Positions 1 to 11,397 of a DNA stretch of 64,000 bases are shown here, piece after piece. Origin of the DNA: Paramyrothecium sp. XJ0827. Lineage: Eukaryota > Ascomycota > Sordariomycetes > Hypocreales > Stachybotryaceae. How positions within the stretch are numbered: position 1 is the stretch's first letter; the number at the start of each line of letters is the position of its first letter. Made by a program: the position numbers and the translations under genes. The stretch spans positions 2,108,001 through 2,172,000 of the forward strand of contig JAJFPB010000005.1 of the NCBI GenBank assembly GCA_020881915.1, written 5' to 3'. Below the pieces are notes generated by a model that did not search any database, was not told the DNA's origin, and saw only the letters and a list, made by a program, of their open reading frames with translations.

Positions 1-1231
1 CTCTTGGTCGGCCCGTGCCTGCCGCGCCTTCCAATTGTCTCTGATTAGCCCGGCGGCACGATAGAGGTCCTTCTCCGAGACGCGGTCGTTGATGCTCTCC
101 ATGACGCTGAGCACAACACTCTTATGGTTGGCCTCGTTCTTGTCGTCTCTGAAGCGCACGACGCGCCACCTGCCTTGCTCGTCTATGTTGCACTCGACGA
201 CGCGGTCGTTGAGAGGATCGTTCAGGCCCTTGAGGATCTCCCACTCCTCCTCGCTGATGTAGGCGTCTTGGAAGAACTCGTACTTGTTAGGTCCGCTGTC
301 ACCCTTGTACATCCACAGCTCGGCCGGCGGTACGCTATCGTAATCAACAAAGGGCTCGGTGATGCCCTCTCTACGCTCCGCCTCATCCGGCTCAACGGTC
401 GGGAATATCAGCCTCAAGCGGCAGTCAATGGTGTTCTCCTCCGGTGGTTTCCACTTAAGAATGTGAGGGTCGGTGCCGTGCTTATACGGCGTGTTCCGAC
501 AGGTGAAGATGAGGCCGTCGTTGCCATGGTGTAAGCCTGGGAGGACTTGCTTGAACATCATTTCGATCCCGTAGCCCAGCTGGAAGGGTTTCATTTCCAC
601 GTGGAAAGGCTGATACTGCAGCTCGGTAGGGAACTCCTTCATCAGCTTCTTGTAAGGCACGTAGAGCCGCTCCTTGAAATATGCAAGTCGCTTGTCCAGC
701 GTGCGGTCCATCAACTTATTGCCATCCATGACTAGGCAGTCAAAGACGAGAAACCTGGGCTCCTTCTTCCCGTTGGGTAAGCTGTCCCATACAAGCTCTC
801 CGTCGATCACAGTCGCAGTGTGGAAAGCGGCTTGGTTGTTCTCGAGCGGGAAGTGCAGGCTGCGGTTCGTGATGAACCAGTAATCGTTCTTGCGATCAAT
901 CAGATAGTGCGTTTCTGTGCCATTCTCATCTGCCGTCGAGTATAGGAGGTAGCGGATACCATCCGACTTTTCGCAGACGTAGTAACTGTCGCCCAAAAGT
1001 TAGCATGCTCTCACGGGCCTCCCCAACTTGCGCGCTGAAGCCATACTCTTGTCTTGTCAATTCATCAAGGTGTTGCCGCGCAAAGCTGACGGGCTGTGCG
1101 CCGGGGAACGAGAGCTGAGACCTTCCGAGCAGGTCGGCGACCTCTTTGCGCATCGCAAAGAGGAGTTGCCCTTCAGCCTTGACTCCCGGCTCCGAGATGG
1201 AGGTGATGGGTCCATCGCCGCCCCCGTCCAT
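1..1231 (-). CDS. CEG1: mRNA-capping enzyme subunit alpha (mRNA guanylyltransferase), C-terminus cut by window
   Basis: Transfers GMP from GTP to the 5' diphosphate end of nascent Pol II transcripts in the nucleus, via a lysyl-GMP intermediate. Exons are complement(1047-1231) and complement(<1-985). The 61-nt intron (986-1046) has a GTATGG donor, a GCTAAC branch site and a CAG acceptor, and it joins LTRQ-D-YYVCEKSDG in frame. The KSDG motif carries the catalytic lysine (about residue 68). The other nucleotidyltransferase motifs follow in order: VIDGELV, FLVFDCLVMDG, DGLIFT and LKWKPP. The OB-fold part (from about MYKGDSGPNKYEFF) continues to the edge with no stop, so 390 residues are visible and the true C-terminus lies outside. 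I chose the ATG at 1231 because MDGGGDGPITSISEPG fits a capping-enzyme N-terminus; the frame is open upstream to 1504, but that stretch looks like leader. Confidence 0.95.
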
Positions 1232-2195
1232 GGTCGCAATTGCCGTCGCGCGCAGGCGGCTGTCTCTGGTGCAAAATGCGGGTACTCCGAGGATGCTTGA
1301 AGAAAAGGCTAGACCACGAAGCGTGGCCTCCGTATCGAGGGCTGTCCAGCTAAGCGCACGCTTGCCAACAAAAGAAAGGAACTCCGGGTGACATTTGGAG
1401 CGTTGCGCCGGACGGGGCAGGTGGAAGAACTGGGGAGCGCGTCTCGACAAGCAGCTCCATGCCTTAATTATCGATAAGGCTGACCACCTCACGCAGGCCA
1501 ACATAAACTTGGTACAAGTTTCAGCATAACATGCGCTATCGGCTTTTGTGCCGCAGCCCCACTATCATCTATGTGGTCGTCTGTTTAGACGATACTACCT
1601 AGGCTTCTCGTCCAAAATGGGTGAACAAAAAAGAAACCGTACACTTAGTCACCCCCAAAATACTTTATGTGTAAATATTAGGCACGTTTCCATGACGAAA
1701 GATCTTTTACATATGATAAAGCTTATCATTTTGCTTTATTCGAATGAAAGAAAAAGAAAGAAAGAAAAAAAGTCAAAAGGCGAGGGCAGTAAGGGCATAA
1801 GCTTTTCATACCTGGGGGCAAGATCTCTATGTAGGGTAGGAATGGCACGCTTTTTCTTTGTCACCCACTTATCACGGCACCTCCAGGTAAGGTAAGGTGA
1901 GGTGTGATGGCTACGTCTGGAGGCTTGCCTGCCACACTTTGTTAGGCTGCCAAACTAGGAACCCTATTGGCTTGATTTACAATCCTCCAAACCAATGATT
2001 GCAAAACGCAAACCGCTGCGAACCCTTGCATGAAACGGGAAAATAATTAGCTCTACCTTACATGGAGCATCTCTTCGTGTCAAGGTTGATAGTTTCGAGA
2101 GTATTAGATCGCAGCACCAAACAAGAAGAGCCAAAGGTGCTCTGCGCCAGAAAGAGCCCCTTGTCAGTCGTGACAGTCGCCATCCGGCTCACTGC
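1232..2195. other. Intergenic: CEG1 leader/promoter and SNX41 3' end
   Basis: Lies between two minus-strand genes, so it holds the SNX41 3' untranslated region and the CEG1 promoter and leader. It contains a purine-rich A/G tract at about 1745-1775 and one cluster of the GGTAAGGTA motif at about 1885-1902. I see no supported gene. Confidence 0.6.
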
Positions 2196-4307
2196 CTATG
2201 TCTCGTCTATCTTCTCAACTTCAGCTCTGGCTTCTTCCCACTGCTGCTTGCTCTTCTTTGCCCATTCTATTTGACTCTTCGCATACGCAAGCTAGTTGTA
2301 GCTGTTAGTCTCGGCAACATAAAAAAGTCAACGATGGGCTTGCTTACCATGTATCGTCGCAAGTCGTCCTCTTTGTCCTTTTGAAACCTCTTGAGATCCT
2401 TGAGCACGCTCGCGCTGGCATCCTTGACATCGCGTTCTGATGCGACTTGGGCCTGTTCGAGTTGACCTATCGACTCCCTGGTCTTTCCAATCGTATCTCG
2501 CCTGGTACGTTCAGGATCCACATCCACGACGCCTTGGACAGCGTGGCGGATCGGACCGAAGATCTTGTTGGTTATTGAGTTGCCGCTTGGGACCTTCTTG
2601 TGCGACATGCTAGCACTGCGTTCCGGAAGACCCTGGCTCGCTGAAGGCTGGGCAGAGGGAAAGTCGCCGTGTGTCGGCGGGAAATCTGAATCGATAGATT
2701 CAGTGTCCTCCTGGCCGGGTTCTCGACGCTGGTGCGAAGGCGGCTCCCTAAGACTCGCCGATCGCTTCGGCGGAGACGAAATCTGTTGACTGCTAGACAA
2801 GTATTGCTCGATGCGCCTCGCTTCAGCCTCACTACGCTCCAACTGATCCAAGAGTGTCCTCTTCTTGTTCAGTTCTTCCGTAGTCTGGTCTTGTTGTACG
2901 CGCTTTAGCACACGGTATCTAAGCACGCTTCTTACCACCCCGGCAAACTGCGCATTTTCCCTCATAGGTTCAGCGAAGCTTGCCCCTAACGAGCCTGCGA
3001 GTTCTTCGGTGGCGATGTAAGATAGATCAGCTGCTTGCCCAACCCGCTCGATAGCCGGGCCCAGCGAAGGTGCTTGCTCCGATAGAGCGTAGGCATTGAA
3101 GCGAGAGCCCAATTCGCAGAGGTCAACAGCCAAGTTGGAGAGATGGCTGAGAGTCCGTTTATTCACCTTCTCCATAGGTCCCATGAGGAGCTGCTCCAGC
3201 TCCTTGATTGAGGTTTCGTAGGCGATAAAGTACTGGTCCAGTTCTTGTTCGCTCAGATTGCTCGACTCCGGGGGAAATCGCCCGATAACGTGGGTACCAG
3301 TCTGAATCGAGGAGCTGCTGATATCATGATTCGTTCCTGCTACCGTCTTTAATTTGGCAGAAGCAGGTGGAATGGGAAGATAGGCATGTGCAGGGGTGGG
3401 ATTAGCGGTATCGGAAGGAGGCGCTTGCAGGACGGACTTCGGGATAGAGGCGATGGGATGAGAGTGTAGGACTTCGCTCTGTCGCAGGATTAGTTGGGAG
3501 ACAGAATACGAATAGACTCGATAAAACGTACCCAGCTTGCGTTTGGGTCAAGAAATCTCCACCAGACTCCGTCTGCTCGGATGGCTTCCATGCGCCGACA
3601 TCGGTTGAGGAAGACGGCCAACATCCGCTTCCGAAGGTCAATAATCTGCTGATCTTGCTTCGCGTTCGTTGGGTTCGCAGCATAGTCTGCCATTGTGTGC
3701 TTCTCGGGTATGGGAGGGATGATGAGAGTGGGATGAAGTCGGGTCAGTGCCTCTCTAAGGGACGCGAATTCCGAGTAGCGACGTCGGACCTCCAGGTCCT
3801 AATTGAAGCGGTTAGCAACAACATATCCCACGCCATTCAACATGGTAGATGCCGTACCCCGGTACGAATAGTGTAGACAATATATCTACCACCGCTTTCC
3901 ACACTCTTACCGGCGTCGGTAATAATGATGGGCATATTCGGGTTCTCGTAGAGGATTTGCTCTATGCGGCTGTCGTATCCGCCAGCCTTGCGCCTGGGAG
4001 CAGCGTGCTCTGGCACGTCGTGGGATTCCTCTCCGCCATGGCCGCTTGAAGGCTGTCCAAAGTGCTGAGGGATCGATTCATCCTCGCTGCCGGAAGTCGG
4101 CGTGTGTGGCCGAACTGAGTAGGGCAAAAGTCAGCATCTGTCTTCCTTGCAGAACATTTCGGCCCCAGCTTGTGCTTTCAGAGCTCCAGGGAAAGTCGGC
4201 TTACAGTTACGCGCGGTCGGTGAGACCGGGTTTGCGGAGGATGAGGTTTGCGAGTCGCGCCGATCAAAGCTCGTCCCATACGGATTGTTGTCTTCGTCAT
4301 TCCACAT
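2196..4307 (-). CDS. SNX41: Sorting nexin SNX41/ATG20 (PX-BAR protein)
   Basis: PX-domain sorting nexin that binds PtdIns3P on endosomes. It acts in retrieval of cargo from early endosomes and, in the ATG20 role, in selective autophagy and pexophagy. Exons are complement(2196-2291, 2348-3478, 3532-3798, 3858-4114, 4205-4307), which close in frame to 617 aa. The PX domain spans about residues 82-209, with the lipid-binding RRRYSEF motif around 125-131 and the proline-rich PPIPEKH loop. The C-terminal half is helical, BAR-like, with a serine-rich disordered insert (around KRSASLREPPSHQ), and ends AEVEKIDET. The first intron has two donors 6 nt apart (GTAACT at 4210, GTAAGC at 4204), both keeping frame; I chose the one with G at +5. 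The start MWNDEDNNPYG is typical of fungal SNX41. Whether it corresponds to yeast Snx41 or Snx42/Atg20 cannot be decided; filamentous fungi usually have a single fused equivalent. Confidence 0.93.
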
Positions 4308-5428
4308 GGTGCTGGTTCTTGAAACAACCGACGTGCGCAGTGGCCTTCGAGAGTAGCTGCTGGCTTATGGTGCCCGATTGTCGACTACGGCAGGGTAGAT
4401 ATTTGCAGAGACCGAGGTATGGATAGTGATGCCTTGCAGAGCAAGGTGCGTCGAAAAGGTACCTCAAGGTAGGTAGCCGAATATGGTGGGGGAAGGGCGG
4501 CGCGGCGTCGGACAACTGAGAAATGAACCTTGATAGAGCAGTGATTAGGCAAAGCGAGCTACGAAGACAGATGTTGCCATTATCAGACGCGAACCCGGTG
4601 GTGAAGGCGCAGAGTAGGAGTAGGATCTTGGTGGAAGTGTTCTCGTAGTCAGATGGGTTGAGAGAGAGGCTTAGGTCAGGGTGGTGGTCTCTGGGCAAGC
4701 TCCGGAAGTAGTTGGATCACCCCAGTCCAGGGTGCTGCTGTACCTTGGCCAGTTACGTTGTCGCCTGGCTTGCCGTGCCTTGCCTTAGAGTTACGTAGTA
4801 TCTTAGACGCCCAGCTTGGATGACGACGGCGCAACGCACGGGCCAAGAAGCTAATTCGGCCGTATGCGGACCCCAAAAAGTCATTATTGCAAGGCAGTGG
4901 GAACGGTAACGTTAGGTGCCAGGTTACCTTACCTTACCTGCAAACCAACTCAAGCCCCAAGGTACCTTTCTGTTAAAATGGACGTCGAAGTTTGGCTTTC
5001 AAGACGCACCGCATGTCCCATTGGACCGCCTACAGGAGAAACGAGACACGACTTGCCACAAAGGATAAGTCCGATTGCAGATGAATGCCTATATTTTAGA
5101 AAAGGCAGACGCCGGCAGAGGTGTCCATAATGTAAGATAGATATGGTACATGCGACGATACTCGGCAGCCAGCATTGCCCTCTTCTCAACTCTCCATGGT
5201 TCAAAGCAACCCCCTTTCGTCAACTTCGGCAGAAGACTGATTCTTCTCCGTTCACTGGTTTACTTGCCTGCACGGATGTCATCCTGACTCTATATTGACC
5301 GACTTCATTAAGGGCTCCGCTTTTTGGTTTCAAGCATCCTCTCACTGTTCGTACTTGTTCAGACTGACGAGGTAGACGGGAGCGATAGATCCCCCAGAGA
5401 ACCTGCTTGGTATCAGTTACCATTAAAT
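4308..5428. other. Intergenic: SNX41 promoter/leader
   Basis: Upstream of SNX41 on the minus strand. It carries TACCTTACC-type motifs at about 4921-4940. The short open frames here (for example complement 4297-4698) have coding-unlike composition and no start or splice context, so I see no gene. Confidence 0.5.
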
Positions 5429-6433
5429 CTAACACTGTGCGACTGACTGGGCCATACCTGATTGATCTGCGCGCTGATGTGCAGCGATTGGATCATCCAG
5501 CCTCGCTGCCGGTTGAAAATCATCGCTGTGAACTGTCGCAATGTTGCTTCTGACTGAATCACTTTCCTCACTCCTAGACAGCCTGTCACGGGCAGCAGGC
5601 GACAGCTCCCGAGCCGCTCCATGATGAACTTGCTTCGCTCGGCTAAGCGGTGAGGCCATCCTATTGGCACTGGTGTCGGTGTCGGTGTGGAGAAGGGCGT
5701 TCGTTCCGATTGCCCTGGGACTGCTATGGCTTATCTGCTCATGCGTGTCGCCCGGTCGTCCAACAGACCCATTCGATGATGAGGATGCAATGGTCGAGGC
5801 CCTGCCGACAGGGAGTCGAAGCTATCGATTCAAATACTGGCGCCAGGACGATTGGATTGGGGGGTGAGTCTCTAGCCTGCTACTTGGACCTCGAGGATGC
5901 CGCCATTCCTCCATGCCATGCATTTCAAGGTGTTGATTGTCTCGGAGTGTCGCGTCATGAATAATGCCCGGACACGGTATATGTCGGTGCCCGCCAAGAG
6001 GCTGCGAAAGGCTTGGTTCTGCAATGGTTGTGGTATTTGTGCAACGCATTTGGCTTCCAGGGAGGCTGTATATCACTGGTTGGCGAAGGACATGACTGCT
6101 CGGCCAAGGCCAATAAAGCCCGGTGGGCAAATAACCTACACCAACATGAGATGCCCCAGATGGATGTCTACCTGCACGTCTTCCCCTCGGAATGCTGCAT
6201 GTATTGCTGCGGCGGCGAGAGATGATCATTCTCCCAAGGCAATACATGACTGCGAGAATGAGTCCAACAAAGAGAACGGCAAGACTCGAAATGGTGCCCG
6301 ACTGTTGTGCTGCAGTCAAGCAATGCCAGCCCAAACATCGGCGGCTGCTTTCCACCAGGGGGTTTTTCATTCCGAAATTCTGCGATTCCGTGACCATTAA
6401 GGACATGTCAGAGTTGGCATGACAAAGAGCCAA
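5429..6433 (-). pseudogene. Possible single-pass membrane protein ORF interrupted by one in-frame TAG
   Basis: The minus strand is open for 335 codons in one frame except for a single TAG at 5822-5824. The first part (ATG at 6433, or an internal ATG) has a short polar N-terminus, GWHCLTAAQQSGT, then one hydrophobic segment of about 20 residues (ISSLAVLFVGLILAVMYCLG) followed by the basic stop-transfer RMIISRRR, and a Pro/His/Arg-rich tail. Past the TAG the same frame reads LRLPVGRASTIASSSS and then a low-complexity hydrophilic tail to a TGA at 5429. The residues on both sides of the TAG (SSWRQYLNR and LRLPVGRAS) look continuous. It could be a nonsense-mutated gene, a readthrough gene (UAG followed by C) or a spurious frame. 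I found no intron that removes the stop and keeps frame. The plus strand also has an ORF (5664-5867) ending at a good GTGAGT donor, so orientation is not certain. I do not recognise the family. Confidence 0.35.
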
Positions 6434-7247
6434 TTTTGTCAGGAGACGGATTAGAAGTGAGGCCAGATGTTAAATTTGTCGAGGTCACAAGCAGCACTTA
6501 GCAACGATCACCCGAGCCAGCTGGCAGAGTAAGCATATGCGGGTAACAGCTGCTAGCAGTCAAGTTCCGAGGAAAAGCACCAGCCGCATCATTAGGAGCT
6601 ACAAATTTGGGAGGGAAGAAACCTGGATCGAACCCATCCCTAGCTTTCAGTCGACCACTTACTCGTTCGTGGAATTACAAAAGAAGTTCGCAGAGCCTCG
6701 CATCAACAGTTATGACCGGATGATGGTGGACTAGAATATAGAAAATGTCTCGCAAAACATCTAATATCCCTAGTGTGACCTGTGGTGAGGCTGCGGTGTT
6801 GGAGACTGCAGACAGTCGCGTAGATCCAATATAAGGCACCTTAAACGATGTTAACATCTTAGTCAGCGGAGAAAACGAGGCTGCGCATTTGCAAACCCCT
6901 TATCCTCAACTTGAGCAAACTGATTGGCCAGAAAAGAGCACAGACCACGCGCGGCTGTGCGAGCTCGTGAATAGCTTTGTGTTTCATTCATTCGACACCC
7001 CGAGGAGATTTGGGATTCTCATCGGCTACTGAGCCTCTCCGCCCTGCACGCCATTGATCACTCACCTTTTCCCGAAAAAGACTAACATGACCTTTGGCTT
7101 TCAAGATTGACTGATGCTTTGTTCATCGGCTGCTCCCGGGTCGCGCTTATAGTTGCTTAGCGACGCGTCTCGCCGTCGGCACTTGAATCTCGTCGCAGTA
7201 TCACTATTCACCTCGACACCCGAAAGTCAACTCCTCTCGGCTTCAGT
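6434..7247. promoter_or_regulatory. Promoter and 5' leader region of CTR9
   Basis: Between the doubtful minus-strand ORF and the CTR9 start. The last 150 nt before the ATG are pyrimidine-rich, as in many fungal leaders. No specific factor site is claimed and no gene is seen. Confidence 0.5.
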
Positions 7248-10200
7248 ATGGCCGCCGCACGCAATGGCGTCACGAATGGCGCAGTAAACGGTAGCGCGGC
7301 CGCACCTGGAACCAGTACACGTTTCTCCGATATTCCATCTGCCATCGACATCCCCGTCCAGGGCGACCAGGAGGATGAGGCCGTCGAAATCGATCTCGAA
7401 GAGCTTGTGGACGATCCGACAGAGCTTTGCACTCTTTTCGAGAACGAACGCGCTGCGAAAACATATTGGATGACGGTTGCGCTGGCATACGCCAAGCAGC
7501 GAAAAATTGATCATGCCATCGAGATGCTCATCCGTGGCGGCGCGGCCATCCAAAATAACAGTCTGAATCCGCGCGACAAGGTCAGCATGGTTTGTTGCCT
7601 CTGCTGGATGTATCTTTGGAAGAGCCGCGAGGCGCCTCGTGTTGCTCCAGAGGGCACCCGGGTTTCGGACGCAAAAACAAAGGAGTATTATCTACAGCTC
7701 GCCACATCATCGCTTAACGATGCCGCACGCCTGAACCCGTCTTTCCCACCCATTTTCCTTGCACGAGGAGTTTTACTCTTGCTCAGGGCCTCACTACAAG
7801 CGCCCTCCAAAACTGCCGGTGGCATGGGTACAGAAAAGAATGAACTGCTGAAAACAGCAATTAAATCGTTCGACGATGCGCTTCGCGTATCTCAAGGAAA
7901 GAATATGCTGGCTCTGATGGGCAAGGCACGCGCCTTCTTCTCGATGCGCAAATACTCCGACGCCCTTGTCATATACCAGGACGTACTACAAAAGATGCCA
8001 GATCTAGCAGACCCAGATCCACGAATCGGAATTGGCTGTTGTTTCTGGCAGCTAGGCTTCAAAGATGACGCCAAAGTCGCCTGGGACAGGTGTCTCGAGA
8101 TCAATCCGGACTCCAAGGTCGCCAACATCTTACTAGGCCTTTACCACCTCGACGCCAGCGGCCACGTTCCCGTCAACAGCGACGAATTTCTGAGCCTGTA
8201 CAAGAAGGCCATGACCGAGTACACTCAGAAATCGTTCAAGCTAGACAAAGACTTGCCGCTTACGTGCGCCACATTTGCCGGCTATTTCTTATCACGGAAG
8301 CAGTGGGAAAATGCTGACAAGCTTTCCCACAAGGCTATCCAGTTCACCGACGTCAACGCAATTGCCAGCGATGGCTGGTATCTGCTTGCCAGGAAGGAAC
8401 ACTACAACGGAGACATCGAGCGCGCCAACGACTACTATCGCCGTGCCGACGATGCCCGTGGAGGCACCGAAACGGGATATTTGCCGGCCAAGTTTGGCGT
8501 GGCACAGCTCTCTGTGCTGAGAAATGACCTGGGTGAAGCCAAGCTCCGCCTAGAAAAAATCATCCAGCAATCAAAGAATCACGAGGCTATGATTCTGCTG
8601 GGCACTTTGTACGCCGAGGAGATTTTCGCCAGCCAAAACAGCGACAGTAAAGAGGACAAGTCTGCCGACATGAAGAAGGCTATAGCGCTCTTGGAAGGGG
8701 TGCGGAATGCTTGGAAAGATCAAAAAAAGAATCTTGTGCCTGACGCTTCTGTGCTCCTCAACCTTGCTCGACTGTACGAAACCGAAAACCCAGAGAAGGC
8801 TTTGCAGTGTTTGCAACAGGTGGAGCAACTGGAATTGAATCAAGTGCCTGCTTCAGAGCATCCCGCGGACGTAACTGACGAAGCTGAAATTCGAACGGCC
8901 ATCCGAAAATTCTTGCCCCCACAACTACTGAATAACATTGGATGCTTCCATTATCAAGCAGAGAAGCATGAACTTGCCAGCGACTTATTCGAGGCTGCAC
9001 TGAGTGCTTGCATACGAATCGACGAGAAGGACACCGGCGTGGATACAGATGCCTTGGTATCCACCATCAGTTTCAATCTTGGCAGAAGTTATGAAGCCAG
9101 GGGACTTGTTGACAAGGCTGTAGAGGTATACGACGGTCTCGTCGCCCGCCACGACGATTACACCGATGCTCGTACAAGGCTCGCGTACATCAAGCTCAGA
9201 AGAAACCCCAACAAAGAGGGCCCAGACGCCGTGGCTAAACTGTATCAAGACAACACCGGTGACCTGGAAGTGCGAGCACTCTATGGTTGGTATTTGGGCA
9301 AGGTTCATTCCAGGAAACGCCCGTCCAACATTGCTGAGGACCATGAATTCCGCCATTACAAGCACACATTGCAGAACTATGATAAGCATGACCGGTATGC
9401 TTTGGTCGGCATGGGAAATCTGTACCTCATGCAGGCCAGAGAGATGCGGCGTGAGACGGATCATGAGAAGCAGAAACGAAGTGCTACATACAGCAAGGCC
9501 GTCGAGTTTTTCGAGAAGGCATTGTCCCTGGACCCAAAGAATGCTTACGCTGCTCAAGGCGTTGCAATTGCACTGATCGAAGACAAGAAGGATTACAAGA
9601 ACGCTCTGCCAATATTCCACAAGATTCGGGATACCATCAAGGACTCTCATCTTTATGTCAATCTAGGCCACATCTATTCGGAGCTTAAACAGTTTTCGAA
9701 GGCTATCGAGCACTATGAAATAGCGCTCTCGAAGGACGGGAAATCCAAGGATCCTGTGATACTCTCCTGCCTCGGCCGAACGTGGTTGAATCGAGGAAGG
9801 GCCGAGCGAGACATCGAGTCCTACAACAGAGCTTTAGAGTGCGCTCAGCAGGTAAGCTGTCTACACTGATCAACGATTAAGCTATCTATCTGACATGGTA
9901 CTTAGGTTCTGGAGGTGGCACCTGACCAGGTGCACTATCAATTCAATGTTGCGTTTGTGCAGATCCAACTGAACACCACCCTTGAGGCCCTGCCTGAGAA
10001 TCGACGAACAGCGGAGCAGCTCGAAAAGGCAGCTGAAGGTCTGGAAGCTGCAATTGCCTCACTAGACGAGATCGCCGCCCATCCTCAGACTCCCTATCCA
10101 AAACATGATATCGAGGGTCGTGCTAACATGGCACGGACGCTGCTGAAAAAACTTGAGAGAGCCGTCGGCACGCAAAAGGAGTGGGAGGAAAAGAACAAGG

Positions 10201-10955
10201 AGAAGATTCAGGCCGCCAAGGAGCAGAGAGAAATCGAGTTGAAACGCCGAGAGGAAGAACGCCAAAAGGCCCTAGACCTAGAGCGTGAGCGGCAGGAAAA
10301 GATTCGTAAAGAGCGTGAAGCTATCGCTGCTCGCGACAAGTTGCTCGCCGAACAGCGAGCCGAAGAAAAGCGACAGCGGGAGGAGGCTGAGATGACTACG
10401 GACAGCGAGACTGGTGAGAAGGTCAAGCGCAAGCGCAAGGCGGCACCACGATCCACAGGCGAAGATCGGCCGAAGAAGACACCGAAGAAGAAGAAGAAGC
10501 AGGCCGAAGATGAGGACGAGGACTCCGAGGCGGAGACGCGAACGAAAAAGAGGCGTCGCCTTACCAAGAAGGAGTCTACTAAATTCAAGTCGGCGGAATT
10601 GGTAGTGGACAGTGATGCAGAAGACGACGAAGACGAGCTTGAGCGGGCCGAACGAAACCTTGATAGAGCCGACACGCCTATGTCTGAGGTTGACGAGAAG
10701 ATTGGCGACGACGATGATATGGATGTTGACATCAACCGCGACGAGGATGAGCGTCGAGACGATGCTGGGGAAGATGACGATGCCGGCCCCCGTCCACAGC
10801 GCAAGCGAGCACGTCGGGGCCGTCTTGTGGAAAGCGACGAGGAGGACGAAGATGAAGACGCAAAGGCTAATGGGGTGTCCGCAGATGAGGATGAGAATGG
10901 GGACCGTGCGGCTGCAGACACGAGCATGGTAGAAGTTGATGAGGATGATGAGTAA
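7248..10955 (+). CDS. CTR9: RNA polymerase II-associated protein CTR9 (PAF1 complex TPR subunit)
   Basis: Scaffold of the nuclear PAF1 complex, which travels with RNA polymerase II and is needed for H2B ubiquitination, H3K4 and H3K36 methylation and 3'-end formation. Two exons, 7248-9851 and 9906-10955; the 54-nt intron has a GTAAGC donor and a TTAG acceptor and joins RALECAQQ to VLEVAPDQVHYQFN in frame, giving 1217 aa. TPR units fill about residues 60-880, for example AVEFFEKALSLDPKNAYAAQG and AIEHYEIALSKDGKS. The C-terminus is a long charged helix (about 920-1020) followed by alternating Lys/Arg and Asp/Glu clusters (PKKTPKKKKK, DEEDEDED), as in CTR9 orthologs. The start is the first ATG of the frame and follows a pyrimidine-rich leader. 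Confidence 0.97.
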
Positions 10956-11397
10956 ACCACGGCACAACTTTGAGAATGCTCGAATGCTGGGGTGTTTCCC
11001 CTGCCATTGAAAAGAGATTCGCTTCAGCAATCTCCAGACATCGGCAGAGCGGCTGTACCATATTTATAGTCACGTAGATGCTCAGGTAGCGAGGATACAT
11101 GTCACATAGTTATCAGGAGGTAGTCAACACGTATTAAGATCCGGAGTCTCTTGAGCTCATCTTCACCGTGGCACCAACTTGGGCCAGCCTATTTCGTCCC
11201 TCTTTTCACGTCTGCATGTTCACAGTTTTCCTGCTCTATCCCATAAGACAAAGGAAGAAAGTATGCGTACAATTCCCTAGTACAATCCTGCCATCATCGG
11301 GAAAGAAGCTCGCGAACAGGCACCGAACAGCACTTGGCTTTCCGCTCCCCACACCATGGCTGCTCTCTGCAGCTACATTGTCATCTAGTTTGGCGAC
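10956..11397. other. Intergenic between convergent CTR9 and CBR1
   Basis: Tail-to-tail spacer of 442 nt that must hold both 3' untranslated regions and both polyadenylation sites. No gene is seen. Confidence 0.6.

Noticed and set aside
926..1504. 192-codon minus frame read without splicing over the CEG1 start
   Set aside because: It runs through the CEG1 intron and loses the KSDG catalytic motif, while splicing restores it exactly.
5664..5867. Plus-strand exon-like frame with hydrophobic start and GTGAGT donor
   Set aside because: No convincing second exon with a YAG acceptor was found; downstream frames are short and Cys-rich. Kept only as the alternative to the minus-strand reading.
6600..6690. 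tRNA-like B box on the minus strand (GGTTCGATCC)
   Set aside because: The spacing is one base off the consensus and no matching A box or cloverleaf stems could be drawn.
10208..11030. Two antisense frames of about 250 codons opposite the CTR9 tail
   Set aside because: They mirror the Lys/Glu/Asp repeats of the CTR9 C-terminus and translate to Ser/Leu-rich low complexity with no start or splice context.
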